From: Bradyrhizobium quebecense
GTDB taxonomy: Bacteria; Pseudomonadota; Alphaproteobacteria; Rhizobiales; Xanthobacteraceae
Reading direction: 5' to 3'
Length of the DNA: 64,000 nucleotides
NCBI RefSeq assembly: GCF_013373795.3
Contig: NZ_CP088025.1
Span: forward strand, 47,578-111,577
Shown: one piece after another, positions 1-8,813 of the stretch
Numbering within the stretch: the first letter of the stretch is position 1
How the letters are laid out: each line of letters opens with the position of its first letter
Notes under the pieces: model-generated
What the model saw: only the letters and a program-made list of their open reading frames with translations
Databases searched by the model: none
What the model was told of the DNA's origin: nothing
Made by a program: the position numbers and the translations under genes

Positions 1-148
1 GGACACGGCATATCGCTCCTTCGGTGGAGAAGTGGAGGCGTCAAGCACCCCCACGATATGCCGCCTTCCCGATTCCCGCCGTCACCAACTTTCAGCGATA
101 GCTCGTCTCCGTGCGCGCCAAAGCCATCCTCGCCGGGATCATCGATCG

Positions 149-656
149 CTAGGGGGCGCCGGGGGCAGCGCAGCAAATAGCCAAATCAAGCATCGGGCCG
201 TACAGCCTGCCGGCTCCGATCAATAGTTCTTCCGCGACAATTTCGATAGCGCGCCAGCTTTCCGCCACGAGCGTCTTTGCTTTCGCCTCATAGTGCTCGC
301 GCGGCTCCGGCAATTGCGTCATTGCGCTGGTGATGTTGGCTTCGTCATCGCCAGCACAAAGCAGCCGGCCGGTGAAGCGAGCTTCCGCGAATGGCCCTGC
401 CATCGTGATCAAGATTTCAGTCTTGGGGCTGGCCTTCTCGTGCCACATGTGCCCATGTGCGACCCATAAAAGGAATGATGGCAACACACGCGACCTCTAT
501 GTCTAGTGCGCGAGCAATCACTGCATGACCCGCCTCGTGATATGCAGCGATCTCGCGCTCTTCGAATACTTCGGTGTACTCCTGCTCGATATCCGGAGGA
601 TGGCAGCGCGACCCCAGGGGCCTGACATTGCTAGGGCGTAACTTTAACGCGCGCAT
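149..656 (-). pseudogene. Frameshifted M41-type (FtsH-like) zinc peptidase remnant
   Basis: A peptidase-like protein is split over two minus-strand frames. The upstream frame, read from an ATG near 656, carries the zincin motif HEAGH inside REIAAYHEAGHAVIA and stops at 417. The downstream frame continues with a match to the next conserved block (TMAGPFAEARF) down to 149. The frame change lies around 440-480. HEAGH followed by AGPFAEA is the arrangement seen in the M41 peptidase domain of FtsH-like proteins, but no AAA domain is present, so this resembles the stand-alone M41-like proteins of rhizobia. It is probably inactive. A sequencing indel cannot be excluded. Confidence 0.55.
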
Positions 657-705
657 CCGCGTTATGGAAGAGAGCTTCCGTTTTGGAGGCCGCCTAGGTG
701 TCGGC

Positions 706-825
706 CTACGCGCTTCGAGCTTCGAGCTTCGCGATCGCGGCAAGCACGACGGCCGTTGCGACCTTCCGTTGAGACCATTGTGTGAGCGCCTCAATGGCGA
801 TCTTCAACGCCCCTTCACGGGTCAT
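706..825 (-). CDS. Small hypothetical protein (39 aa)
   Basis: A 39-codon reading frame starts at an ATG at 825 and ends at TAG (708-706). The product begins MTREGALKIAIEALTQWSQR and is predicted to be mostly helical and amphipathic. It lies just upstream of the M41-type remnant on the same strand, so the two may have formed one transcription unit. I recognise no domain. Support is limited to protein-like composition and position. Confidence 0.3.
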   Translation of the reverse strand: MTREGALKIAIEALTQWSQRKVATAVVLAAIAKLEARSA

Positions 826-867
826 GGCATGATCTCCACAGCGTGCACCAACCAGAGCATTTTCCGA

Positions 868-1341
868 TCACGTCCAGCATGGAGCTGCCAAAGCCCATCC
901 GGCGAAGTCATAGGCACCGAAAGGACTCGGCATGGCCAGGGCAACCTCTGCGGTCACGTCGGTTGTGCGCGTCACGAGGCCGCGGTCCGGATGGTAAGAT
1001 GCCGCAGCAGCGCGGCGATCTGTGGCCATATCATTGGGCCGGCGTCCGGCTCGATCTCCGAGCCAACCGCCCAAGGGTGCAGCAGCAATTCCTACTGCAT
1101 TGCTGACGACCGTGCTCGCAAAGGCGAGAGGCGGCAACTTGCAGGACGTTTCGGGCAGGACACTGCGCAACCAAAATCCGAACGGCAGCGTACCGGCACC
1201 GAGCAGAAACGCGATCCGCCATCCGTACGCGTCCAGCGCCTCGCTTGTTATGGCGACGGAGAGTATTTCTCCGACCAGCGCTCCGCGCCGTTTCTTTCGC
1301 TCCGCCTGACTAGCACTACTTTGGCAGATTTTGGCGATTGA
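868..1341 (-). pseudogene. MFS transporter fragment
   Basis: A minus-strand frame contains a membrane-transporter segment: GWRIAFLLGAGTLPFGFWLR, then LPET, and later GGWLGDRAGRRP. The last is the loop signature of the major facilitator superfamily, here most like the metabolite:H+ symporter group. Only about 100 residues of clear similarity remain. Both the N-terminal half and the C-terminal helices are missing, and the text after GRRP looks frameshifted. It is a decayed gene with no expected function. Confidence 0.55.
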
Positions 1342-1461
1342 TCGGCGAAACTGGATTGAACGAAGCCGCTGCCGCGGCGTAGGGGGCAAGGTGGCATAGA
1401 TCGCCTCCTGGCTGAGAGGATGTGGGTGTTGGAGCCCACCCCCTCAGACAGGAGTATCGAG

Positions 1462-1829
1462 ATGGCCGATTTGAGCCCTCTTCGCCGCCGCCTGATCGAA
1501 GACATGACCGTCCGCAATCTGTCGCCGGCGACGCAAAGATCCTACATCAGCGCGGTTTCGAAGTTCAGCCGCTATTTTGGCCGATCGCCTGACCGGTTAG
1601 AGCTGGAAGACGTCCGCGCCTTCCAGGTGCATTTGGTCTCGACCGGCATCTCATGGCCGGCGCTGAACCAGATCGTCTGTGCGCTACGGTTTTTCTACGG
1701 CGTCACGCTCGGCGAGGCGCTCATCCCAGAGCGCATTCCCTATGCGCGAGAACCGCGCAAGCTGCCGGTCGTTCTCAGCGCCGACGAAGTGGTTCAGTTT
1801 CTTGAAGCGGTATCGAGCCTGAAGAGCCG
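1462..1829 (+). pseudogene. Tyrosine recombinase, N-terminal fragment
   Basis: The frame starts at an ATG (1462) in a good context and encodes a SAM-like, DNA-binding N-terminal domain of a phage-type integrase (SPATQRSYISAVSKFSRYFG, then LPVVLSADEVVQFLEAV). It has the look of the integrase genes found beside IS91-type transposases. Similarity stops at about residue 120, before any catalytic Arg, His or Tyr. The remaining codons are antisense to an IS1380 transposase fragment. The gene was cut by that element and cannot be active. Confidence 0.65.
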
Positions 1830-2125
1830 CGCCGCTCGGGGAATACGCAGGACAACTTCGCGGCCAAGCCGAGGCGCCGGTCCGCCATGGCCAGAAGCAT
1901 GACGCCGCCATCCGACGTCAGCTTGCCGCCGTCGAACGAGGCTGTGATCTTCTTGCGGGAAACGGCTGGAAATGAGAACGGCAGACTCGTATCGTCGGTC
2001 ATGGCGAGTGTGGCGGCCCGGATGCGCGGAGGGTGGGTGTCAGCAACCGAATCCTACGCCATCTCAGCGGCTTACGCCACGCTCGCCAGCCTCTCAACAA
2101 GCCGCTGATGAATAAGACGGGCTAG
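1830..2125 (-). mobile_element. IS1380-family remnant (5' end of transposase)
   Basis: The minus strand from 2002 encodes the N-terminus of an IS1380-type transposase (SRKKITASFDGGKLTSDGGV, then a QTER-like ADRRLGLAAKL). It stops matching after about 57 codons, at the junction with the integrase fragment. The GGCTAGCC stretch near 2119-2130 may mark the original left end. Only one end of the element is left. Confidence 0.65.
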
Positions 2126-2158
2126 CCGAGCTAGGCCGCGGACAGTGGATCCCCGATT

Positions 2159-2415
2159 TCACCGCTTGAGGGGTTCCGGGTTTTCCTTGTGTATCCTGAT
2201 GAGCTCCATCAGGTTTTCGATGCCGAAGCCGGTGAACGCCATGACGCCTTCGTCACCTATGCCGTAAACCCAGATGACGCCGTCCTCCGGATCGGAAGCA
2301 GGAAGCGCGACGCTGCTGCGCCGTCCGCCGGCGGCGCCATCCGCTTGTCCACGCAGACCAGCTGCAGCAGCTCGGCCATCGCGCGCTCGCCGGCCTCCGC
2401 CAGGCTAGCGCCGCT
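2159..2415 (-). pseudogene. Unidentified frameshifted protein remnant
   Basis: Two minus-strand frames look protein-like in succession. The first (AGERAMAELLQLV, then MAPPAD) lies at roughly 2415-2310. The second (DPEDGVIWVYGIGDEGVMAF, then GIENLMELIRIHKE) ends in a stop at 2159. Together they suggest one short gene with a frame shift near 2300. I do not recognise the family. The apparent plus-strand extension of the neighbouring permease across this stretch is antisense to it. Confidence 0.3.
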
Positions 2416-2420
2416 GATGA

Positions 2421-3007
2421 TTACGGGCGGCAGCGCTCTTCCAGTTCTTCAGTCGCTGCAGAACTTCTCTAACTTCAAGATTGGGGCCGTTCCGTTCAGC
2501 GTCCTTATTGCGGCCGGTCTGGTCGCGGTGGTTTCGATCCTGATCAATGGCACCATCGTTGGGCGGCGCTATATCGCGGTAGGTGCCAATCCAGCGACGG
2601 CGCAATCATCCGGCATCAAGATTTTGCGGTATCAGATTGGTACATATGTGGCGGCGGCCATTTGCTACGCGATCACCGGAATTCTTCTTGCAGGCTTTGT
2701 CGGCTACGCCTCGCCTACCGCAGGAAGCGACTACCTCTTGCCAAGCATTGCTGCAGTCGTCGTGGGAGGCACTCCGTTCACAGGCGGTCGTGGAAGCGTG
2801 ATCGCAAGTGGCGCCGCAGCCTTGTTCATGGCGCAACTGGGACAGATGGTGCTCGCGCTCGGGGCGGGACCGGCTCAGCAATTGCTCGTTCAGGCCGCAA
2901 CAATCGTCTTGGCGACCTCGATCCGCAGAATTCCGGTCAAATCGCTGCTGCCGTTCACGAACTCTCGCATGGCAGAGCAATCGACTGGTTCCGATGCGAG
3001 GGGTTGA
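2421..3007 (+). pseudogene. Sugar ABC transporter permease, 5'-truncated
   Basis: The C-terminal two thirds of an RbsC/XylH-type inner-membrane permease are readable: hydrophobic helices, the loop GRRYIAVGANPATAQSSGI, and the conserved TPFTGGRGSV. The frame stays open upstream to 2189, but that part is antisense to another remnant and is not permease-like, so no native start exists. No ATPase or binding-protein partner lies beside it. It is most likely a non-functional leftover. Confidence 0.65.
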
Positions 3008-3317
3008 CGACCGAGAAAGTCGCATCGGCGGGCGCCCACTTAGGCGTGGAGAGGACGAGCTTGACGGTTCATCAGCAACACCTTCCGAAAAACGACTATG
3101 AGCCTTCCCAGCACCATTGCTGAAGTCCCCCAACATAACCGCCGGCTGTGGGTGACGAATGAGAGGTAATATATTGCTTACACTCGAGCGATCCTGTCTC
3201 GGGCGACTTCCGAGGGACGGCGAAGACAGCGGATGGCGGCGCGTACGGACAAGTGAACTTGGCGCTTGCAGGCTAGTAGGGGATGCTCCACTCAACTAGA
3301 ATTGAAGAGGCTCGAAC

Positions 3318-3545
3318 ATGGTTGGAGGCTTCATCATGGCCGCGATTACTTCACTTCCGATTGCTCGTCCCGTCGCGATCCCCCTGCGGGAAATCTTGCC
3401 TTGGGCTGTCTTCGGAGGCTTGTTGCTTGTTCTCGGTATCTACTTCATCGGCGTGGAGCAGGGCGCGACAGCATTGTTCAACGGCACCTATGTGCATGAG
3501 TTTGTCCACGACGGGCGTCACCTCCTCGGCTTCCCCTGCCACTGA
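3318..3545 (+). CDS. cbtB: Cobalt transporter subunit CbtB
   Basis: This 75-residue protein has one hydrophobic helix (LPWAVFGGLLLVLGIYFIG) and a His-rich tail (HEFVHDGRHLLGFPCH), both hallmarks of CbtB. CbtB is the small membrane partner of CbtA in a cobalt uptake system often linked to cobalamin supply. The tail is the likely metal-binding site. Translation could also start at the ATG at 3336. CbtA follows after 75 bp on the same strand. I saw no convincing cobalamin-riboswitch core in the 160 bp upstream. Confidence 0.85.
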   Translation: MVGGFIMAAITSLPIARPVAIPLREILPWAVFGGLLLVLGIYFIGVEQGATALFNGTYVHEFVHDGRHLLGFPCH

Positions 3546-3620
3546 GCATCGCTTTCGTCCGACGAGTTTCCAGGATGCTCGTCGGATTTGGGCAACGTTC
3601 GCCTGGCGAAGCGAATATCG

Positions 3621-4394
3621 ATGATGGGAAAGCTCCTTGCGCGCGGGATGATTGTCGGCCTCGTCGCCGCGCTTCTCTCGTTTGGCTTTCTCAAGGTATT
3701 TGGTGAGCCGTCGATCGAGCGGGCGATTGCCTTCGAAAAGGTGATGGAGGCGGCCGCGGCGAAACAGGCCGCTCACGAAGGGGCGCTACCGCCGGCGGGC
3801 GAGAGTGAACCGGAACTCGTTAGCCGGGGCGTTCAGTCTGGCATCGGATTGCTGGTTGGCTTGTGCGTCTACAGCGCGGCCTGCGGTGGTCTCTTTGCCC
3901 TCGCGTTTGCGCTAGCCTATCGACGCATGGGCGATTTTAGTCCTCGAGCTACGTCGGCTTTGCTTGCGGCTGCGGGATTCATCAGCGTTTACGTGACGCC
4001 GATGCTCAAATATCCGGCCAGTCCGCCGTCTGTCGGCCTGCCGGAGACGATCGACATGAGAACGAGCCTCTATTTTGCAATGGTCCTGATCTCGCTTGCA
4101 GCGATGATCGCGGCGGGAGTGCTGCGGAGGCGCGTCAATAGCCGCTTTGGCGAGTGGAATTCGGCGCTAATCGCGGGGGGGGGCTATGTCGTCGTGATGA
4201 TCTTTATTTCGCTAGCGATGCCCGCACTCGATGAAGTACCCGACGGTTTCCCGGCCACGTTACTTTGGCAGTTTCGCATCGCGTCGTTTGGTGGCCAAAT
4301 CGTCATGTGGGCAACGCTGGGTCTGTTGTTTGGCGTAGCGGCCGAGCGAGCGCTTGTCGAGCGGCGACTACCTTTACGCGACGCGATGGTATGA
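3621..4394 (+). CDS. cbtA: Cobalt transporter subunit CbtA
   Basis: The gene encodes a 257-residue integral membrane protein with about five or six hydrophobic helices, beginning MMGKLLARGMIVGLVAALLS. The layout fits CbtA, the main membrane subunit of the CbtAB cobalt transporter: an early helix, a charged loop (FEKVMEAAAAKQAAHEGALP), then RGVQSGIGLLVGL. An upstream in-frame start at 3588 is possible, but the Met-Met at 3621 places the first helix correctly. It abuts the next gene without a gap, so translation is probably coupled. Length and topology are normal for the family. Confidence 0.85.
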   Translation: MMGKLLARGMIVGLVAALLSFGFLKVFGEPSIERAIAFEKVMEAAAAKQAAHEGALPPAGESEPELVSRGVQSGIGLLVGLCVYSAACGGLFALAFALAYRRMGDFSPRATSALLAAAGFISVYVTPMLKYPASPPSVGLPETIDMRTSLYFAMVLISLAAMIAAGVLRRRVNSRFGEWNSALIAGGGYVVVMIFISLAMPALDEVPDGFPATLLWQFRIASFGGQIVMWATLGLLFGVAAERALVERRLPLRDAMV

Positions 4395-4988
4395 ATGGTT
4401 GCGCGCCGGACCGGCACGATCCGCCTTCATCTGCTGTGTTCAGCCTCCACATGCTCACGCAATGCTGTTGCATTCGCATCCGACGGTTCTCTCGATTCTA
4501 GCGTTCGAGAGGGACTGTCTAAGCTTCCCGGCCATCTCTCCTTCTTCAATGCTGTTTTGCGCAGCCCGTCACTTTGCGCGGGCCAGACTGCGGAGATGCT
4601 TGGCCTCGAGGCAGCAGTCCTGCCGCAGTTGCGGGACTGCGATTTCGGCTCCTGGATAGGGCTATCCCTTGAAGAAGTTCGACTAAAGGCCCCTGAGGGT
4701 CTTGCCGTCTGGCTACGAGATCCACGTGCCGCACCGCACGGAGGAGAGTCGTTCGTGGATGTGGTGAGGCGCGTCGGCCAATGGATGGACGGGTTGTCCT
4801 CCAATCCTCGGTCAATCCTTGCAATTTCGCACACGTCGGTCATCCGCGCAGCAATCGTGCATGCTCTTGGAGTCGGCCCTGACTCTTTTCGGCACATCGA
4901 CATCGCGCCGTTGACGCGAGCCGAACTCTCAGCATTTGGCGAGCGCTGGACATTCTCGGCGCTGGTGCCCTTGAAGGATGTGCGATGA
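4395..4988 (+). CDS. Histidine-phosphatase-superfamily protein with altered N-terminal motif
   Basis: The 197-residue product matches the histidine phosphatase (phosphoglycerate mutase-like) fold downstream: SLCAGQTAEMLG, LRDCDFGSWIG, PHGGESFVDV, and the second catalytic-His block LAISHTSVIRAAIVHAL. A member of this superfamily commonly sits next to cbtBA, where a role in cobalamin-related dephosphorylation has been assumed. The first strand reads LHLLCSAST where the family has the nucleophilic histidine (RHG, or CHAST in relatives), so the nucleophile appears to be Ser or absent. It overlaps the next gene by ATGA. Whether it is catalytic is doubtful. Confidence 0.7.
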   Translation: MVARRTGTIRLHLLCSASTCSRNAVAFASDGSLDSSVREGLSKLPGHLSFFNAVLRSPSLCAGQTAEMLGLEAAVLPQLRDCDFGSWIGLSLEEVRLKAPEGLAVWLRDPRAAPHGGESFVDVVRRVGQWMDGLSSNPRSILAISHTSVIRAAIVHALGVGPDSFRHIDIAPLTRAELSAFGERWTFSALVPLKDVR

Positions 4989-5650
4989 CCAGTCGGCTCG
5001 AGAGAATGTTGGCCAATGCGGGGTGCGTATGGCTCTTCACCGTCGCCTCTTGGCTCGCGGTCTGCGCACCAGCCTGGGCACATCATCAAATTGTGCGAAA
5101 AGGCCCTGTGGTCGGGATTGCTATTCCTGCTATTGCTCATGGAGAAATGCTCGTCATTGCCAAATATCGTGCCACGATCCTCGATCAGGCCACTCACCAT
5201 CTGCAAACGGATCCGATCTTCCTCCGGCTCGCGGGTTTCGTCAGCCTGCAATACTTTGCGTGTGTTTGGGGCCTTGTTCCGGGCAGTCTGACCGATGAGG
5301 GTAGTCCCTTCAATGAATGCTCGCACGCCTATCTCGCAGGCGCACGTGCGCTCTTGGCGCACATGGCAGAAATGAGTGACGGTCAATCGGCTGCGAAGGC
5401 TCTTCAAGAACGGATCAACACTGAGCTCAGCAGTGACCCCGCCTTTGGCGCCATCTGCTCGAACAGTGCCGAAACCTTCGATAGCGGCGTCATCGTTTGG
5501 CCGGACTGGGGCATTGCATTCACGCATTCGCCCACCGTCCTGATGCTTTCCGGTTTGTCGGCGCTCGCCGTCATTGGACTCTGGAGTCTTCATTTTATCT
5601 TCAATCTGAAAAGAAGGGCGACGCGTGCCTCGAACCTAATCCCCTTTTGA
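4985..5650 (+). CDS. Hypothetical membrane protein of the cbt cluster
   Basis: The protein has 221 residues. An N-terminal signal peptide or anchor (LFTVASWLAVCAPAWA, with AWA|HH as the likely cleavage region) leads to a mature part beginning with two histidines. A C-terminal transmembrane helix (LSGLSALAVIGLWSLHFIF) follows, then a short basic tail. The body contains several Cys and His residues (ACVWG, NECSHAY, AICSNSAET). It overlaps the phosphatase-like gene by ATGA and so belongs to the cobalt cluster. An envelope role connected with metal handling is an inference from position. I do not recognise a named family. Confidence 0.65.
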   Translation: MTSRLERMLANAGCVWLFTVASWLAVCAPAWAHHQIVRKGPVVGIAIPAIAHGEMLVIAKYRATILDQATHHLQTDPIFLRLAGFVSLQYFACVWGLVPGSLTDEGSPFNECSHAYLAGARALLAHMAEMSDGQSAAKALQERINTELSSDPAFGAICSNSAETFDSGVIVWPDWGIAFTHSPTVLMLSGLSALAVIGLWSLHFIFNLKRRATRASNLIPF

Positions 5651-5972
5651 GTTGTGGGCAGACTGGAGATCGCTCAGCTTGCCATCATCGACGAATGAAA
5701 CCGATGTTTTCCGGACAAGCACAATGACGGCCGCGATAGAAACGATGACCAAGAGCATTGACGTGGAGATCGATCAGCGTGACGTTCACGCCACGCCAAT
5801 GATTCCCTCTAACCTTCGGCGGCGTTGTGGCAAATCGTCCTCTGTTTGCGGGAATGACTTCAAGTGCGTTCCGCGAAGACCTGCGAGCGTGATCTCAAAC
5901 GTCGCTCGAATTTCCAATCCACCCGTACAACCCAGCTAATGCAATGGTCACCCAGTCGCCCGCACCAAATGC
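5651..5972. other. Stretch without a recognisable gene
   Basis: Between the membrane-protein gene and the IS21 remnant a plus-strand frame stays open (5652-5939), but its protein has biased, shadow-like composition. I see no domain, RNA gene or repeat here. Confidence 0.4.
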
Positions 5973-6310
5973 GCCTTGCTCTCATTCCCTGCCAGCAACC
6001 GATCAAGCTCGGCACTCCAGGCACCCATCTTCGGGAGCGGCTGCGTCTCGCGCTCGTACCGGAACTCCGTCGCTTGAGAACGAATGACCTTGCGAACCAC
6101 CTTCCGAGATACGCCAAGTTCTCGGCAGATCGCCTTGATCGGACGACCATCAACAAAGTAGGCGCGACGGATCTTACCAATCGTCTCCACCACCAGCATC
6201 CCAACCTCGGCTTCCATGACTCGATGGAAGCCACTGTGGCCCTTATCCCGGGGTCCCGATTAGATGCCGATCACCCCGAAAACGGGGTCCTTATTCCATG
6301 CCGAAACACA
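5973..6310 (-). mobile_element. istA: IS21 remnant: right end plus start of istA
   Basis: This 338-bp piece repeats 33353-33691 almost base for base. Visible differences are a few substitutions and one missing base just after the istA start. It carries the first ~80 codons of istA on the minus strand (start at 6217, [20 protein letters not shown]) and the terminal region ending in GCCGAAACACA. Similarity ends abruptly at 5973 inside istA. It is a dead IS fragment, but it forms a direct repeat with the full copy 27.4 kb away. Confidence 0.85.
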
Positions 6311-6402
6311 CCGCTGGGCGGCAAAGCCGATCATCTCGCGCAACAGATCGGCATCAGGGGGCTTCTCCACGAGCGTCCGCAGGTTCATCATATCGTCGGT
6401 CA
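6311..6402 (-). mobile_element. IS256-family transposase, N-terminal fragment
   Basis: From an ATG at 6402 the minus strand encodes [14 protein letters not shown], then [15 protein letters not shown], the start of an IS256-type transposase. It is cut after about 30 codons by the tip of the IS21 remnant, so the IS21 element landed inside this gene. Confidence 0.7.
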
Positions 6403-6469
6403 TCGGTGGTTCCTCGGTTGCGTTGGCGTGTCGCAACCCGATCCTACCGGAGAACTGCCGGTGACCACC

Positions 6470-6525
6470 GCAAAGCCGCCCGCCCGCTACGGCGCTATTT
6501 GAGGCGCGCGTGCGGGCGGCTTTGC
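6470..6525. repeat. 14-bp inverted repeat
   Basis: GCAAAGCCGCCCGC (6470-6483) is matched by its exact reverse complement at 6512-6525 with a 28-base spacer. It lies upstream of the IS256 fragment and may be the remains of an IS end or a weak hairpin. There is no T-run for a terminator. Confidence 0.5.
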
Positions 6526-6720
6526 TCTACCGACCGACACCATCACTGAGGACACGACCAACGTTCGGTCTCGGCACGCTACGAGAAGGCCCCGCGAACT
6601 GGTTGTGGCCACGCCCGTCGGCTGAGCATGAGCACAAACGGCTTGAAGCGCACGTAGCGTCAGGTTGTACGATCATAGGTGTTTGCGAACGGCCCTAGAG
6701 CCGTTCATCGAGGAGTAAAA

Positions 6721-6837
6721 ATGCTTCGATTCTCAAATGGAGATCCACTTAGCCTTACTAGCGCGGCGGCGCGAGCGATTGAGCTCGGTGAGCTGGATGC
6801 CTGTTATCGCGAGCTCACAGGCCGCCAGCGTCCGTAG
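6721..6837 (+). CDS. Small hypothetical protein (38 aa) with strong ribosome binding site
   Basis: The ATG at 6721 is preceded by GAGGAGTAAAA, an excellent Shine-Dalgarno sequence at the right distance. The frame runs 38 codons to TAG (product starts MLRFSNGDPLSLTSAAARAI). The C-terminal half should form a helix (RAIELGELDACYRELTGRQ). It has no recognised family. The start signal is the main evidence that it is translated. Confidence 0.45.
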   Translation: MLRFSNGDPLSLTSAAARAIELGELDACYRELTGRQRP

Positions 6838-6888
6838 AACAGAAGAAACGGCTGCTTATTTCACGATGCAAGTAGCGAGAATGAGTGA

Positions 6889-7233
6889 TTGAGCGACGAT
6901 CTCCATCTTGAAGAGAAAGCCATCAAGGCGGTACTGTTTTACCGAGAGGCTCTTACCGCTGCCGAGAAGTCTGAAACCGTGCAAGCGCTCGCACATCGAG
7001 CGCTCATGAACATGCTGCCCGAGCTCGAGCGCGCAGTTCTCGAGGATCGATCTCCATCAATACGGAGCAAGCTGTTTGATGCCGGTGCGAAAGCGGTCGT
7101 TCGATTGAATGAGGCGCGGCAGGTCTTGGATGAGGCGACCGCACGGTTAGAGGGAGCTCGCCAGGCCCTGGCGGCTCTCGAGGGGCAGCTCGGATACATT
7201 CCAAATGTTCCGGCGACAGCAAATCGAATTTAG
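6889..7233 (+). CDS. Hypothetical helical protein
   Basis: The 114-residue frame opens with TTG at 6889; the nearby ATG at 6881 runs into a stop after three codons. The product is almost entirely helical with heptad-like spacing (VVRLNEARQVLDEATARLEG, then ARQALAALEGQLG) and may form a short coiled coil. It lies 50 bp after the 38-aa ORF on the same strand, so a two-gene transcript is possible. I find no family. Codon choice is protein-like, but the weak start keeps confidence low. Confidence 0.4.
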   Translation: MSDDLHLEEKAIKAVLFYREALTAAEKSETVQALAHRALMNMLPELERAVLEDRSPSIRSKLFDAGAKAVVRLNEARQVLDEATARLEGARQALAALEGQLGYIPNVPATANRI

Positions 7234-7544
7234 ATGACGGCTGCGTGAGCACTGTCGTGAACTGACGGAGAAGATCTGGATGGCTCGCGTCGCGAGCGGG
7301 CATCTGAAAGTTGAGCCCGCAATGTAGCGGGGTCTATCGCGTCAGTACGTCAATTTCGCTGCTCGACCGTTGGACAATGCGGCGCCTCCGATCTGCTCGC
7401 ATTCCTGAGGCAACCACGATGCTCGGCCCGGCGCGCCGCCGAAGTGTCTCGCGGAGAATGCGCAACGCTCTTAAGAAATTGATAGTGCAGCAAAATCATG
7501 TTGGAACTCGATAGACAAGTCGCTGATTGCGCTCGTTAGAAATG

Positions 7545-8420
7545 TCACCGCAAGGCCCGGCGAGGAGGGCGCACGGACGCGAAGCTGGCCGGGGTTGCGC
7601 AGCGGCCGGGCGCCCGGATGAGAGCCCCAATGCCAGCGACGGCGACTGGTCGACTTCCGGGTTTTAGCCCGCCTTGAACAAGCTCGGACCTTGGCCACGT
7701 CTTCGCGGAGCCTTCTGGCTGCGGCTGAAGTCGAGCAGCTTCTGCTGCTCGGCAAGTGTACGCCAGAACCGACCCTAACCGCTTGTTCTCGACGATCTCC
7801 GCCTGGTCGACTTGTCGCACCTTGTCGAACGTCCGGTAGGGCGGCGCACGGCCCCTGTGCTTGATCACAAGCCGCCCGTCCGGATGGTCGAACACGGTGA
7901 CGCGCTGGCGGGCGAGGGTCCTCGTAATCTCGTTCGGCTCGAGGATGAACAGCATCTTGTCGTATTGCAGCGTCAGACTCTGCGATACCGTGCGCTCTTC
8001 CTTCCAGGCAAAGGCATCATCGACGACGTCGTGCTCAGTCAGCGGTCGATGCACGTCCTTGTCACTGAAGGGAGGCTTCGCAAACCGCCGATTGTAGCCT
8101 TCCATGAACGCGGGCAAAAATGCGTTGCCGGCCTCGATGGTTGAGATTCCGGCCAGCCGCATCTCCTTCAACAGACGATCTTGCAGCGTTCCATTGGCTC
8201 GTTCGACGCGACCCTTCGACTGCGGAGCGTTGGCACAGATGATATCGATGTTGAGCTCGTGCAACGCCCGGCCAAACTGGGTCATGCCGTCACCCCCGGG
8301 CGCCCCGACCCTTGTTTACCCGGAACGTCGCGTGCTTATCCGAGTAGAATGCGATCGGCTTGCCGTAGCGCTGCAAATAGGCGCGCGTCGCAGCTCTTCT
8401 AACGGTGGTCTATTGCTCGC
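7545..8420 (-). pseudogene. ISNCY-type transposase, C-terminal remnant
   Basis: On the minus strand the catalytic-domain end of a large DDE integrase-type transposase is readable. It starts near 8400 (YGKPIAFYSDKHATFRV, with the second catalytic Asp), breaks frame near 8300, and continues MTQFGRALHELNIDIICANA, then PQSKGRVERANGTLQDRLLK (catalytic Glu region), down to about 7750. After that the reading frame leaves the protein. The 5' part is missing. The preceding 300 bp (7240-7544) hold no gene I can support. Confidence 0.7.
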
Positions 8421-8546
8421 ATAACATAGATTATGGAATATATTCCTAGATGGATTTTGAGAAAAGCGAGGCCGGCGGCGTTTCGAACAAGTGGCGGCGC
8501 ATCGGCTCACAGTCCAAAGCGTAAGGGGCCCAAAAGGGCCCCTTAC

Positions 8547-8810
8547 TCAGCCGAGAACACGAACACCCGCCTGCACACTGCCGCCATATCCTCCGAGATC
8601 GACGGCAACATGCCAATGGCCAGCGCTGGGCACCTGCAAACGAATCGGAGACTGCTTCGCATGACCACCAAAAAAGCGATGTTGGCCACCTTGACGATAG
8701 TTGGCGAAATTTGAGCTATCCATGAGCTTGACGTTGGCCTGACTCGACAACGTCACCTCGACCAACTCGCCGCCACGCAGCAATCCGAGGTCATTGTGGA
8801 CGAACTGCAT
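8547..8810 (-). CDS. DUF1883 domain protein
   Basis: The 87-residue product is a stand-alone DUF1883 domain: MQFVHNDLGLLRGGELVEV, then ANVKLMDSSNFANYR, then the glycine-rich GHWHVAVDLGGYGG. DUF1883 is a small beta-rich domain of unknown function that elsewhere is fused to TIR domains, hinting at immune-type signalling. It starts only 3 bp after the preceding minus-strand gene, so the two form a unit. That unit is divergent from an XRE regulator-ImmA pair, with a 20-bp palindrome between them that probably controls both. Confidence 0.75.
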   Translation of the reverse strand: MQFVHNDLGLLRGGELVEVTLSSQANVKLMDSSNFANYRQGGQHRFFGGHAKQSPIRLQVPSAGHWHVAVDLGGYGGSVQAGVRVLG

Positions 8811-8813
8811 CTG

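Noticed and set aside
574..1341. 255-codon plus-strand frame
   Set aside because: It is antisense to the M41 and MFS remnants, its composition is Arg/Ser-rich without any motif, and the opposite strand has recognisable proteins.
3158..3317. Cobalamin riboswitch upstream of cbtB
   Set aside because: I looked for the conserved B12-box core in the 160 bp before cbtB and found no convincing match or nested stems.
4427..5593. 388-codon minus-strand frame
   Set aside because: It covers the phosphatase-like and membrane-protein genes on the opposite strand and shows only shadow composition.
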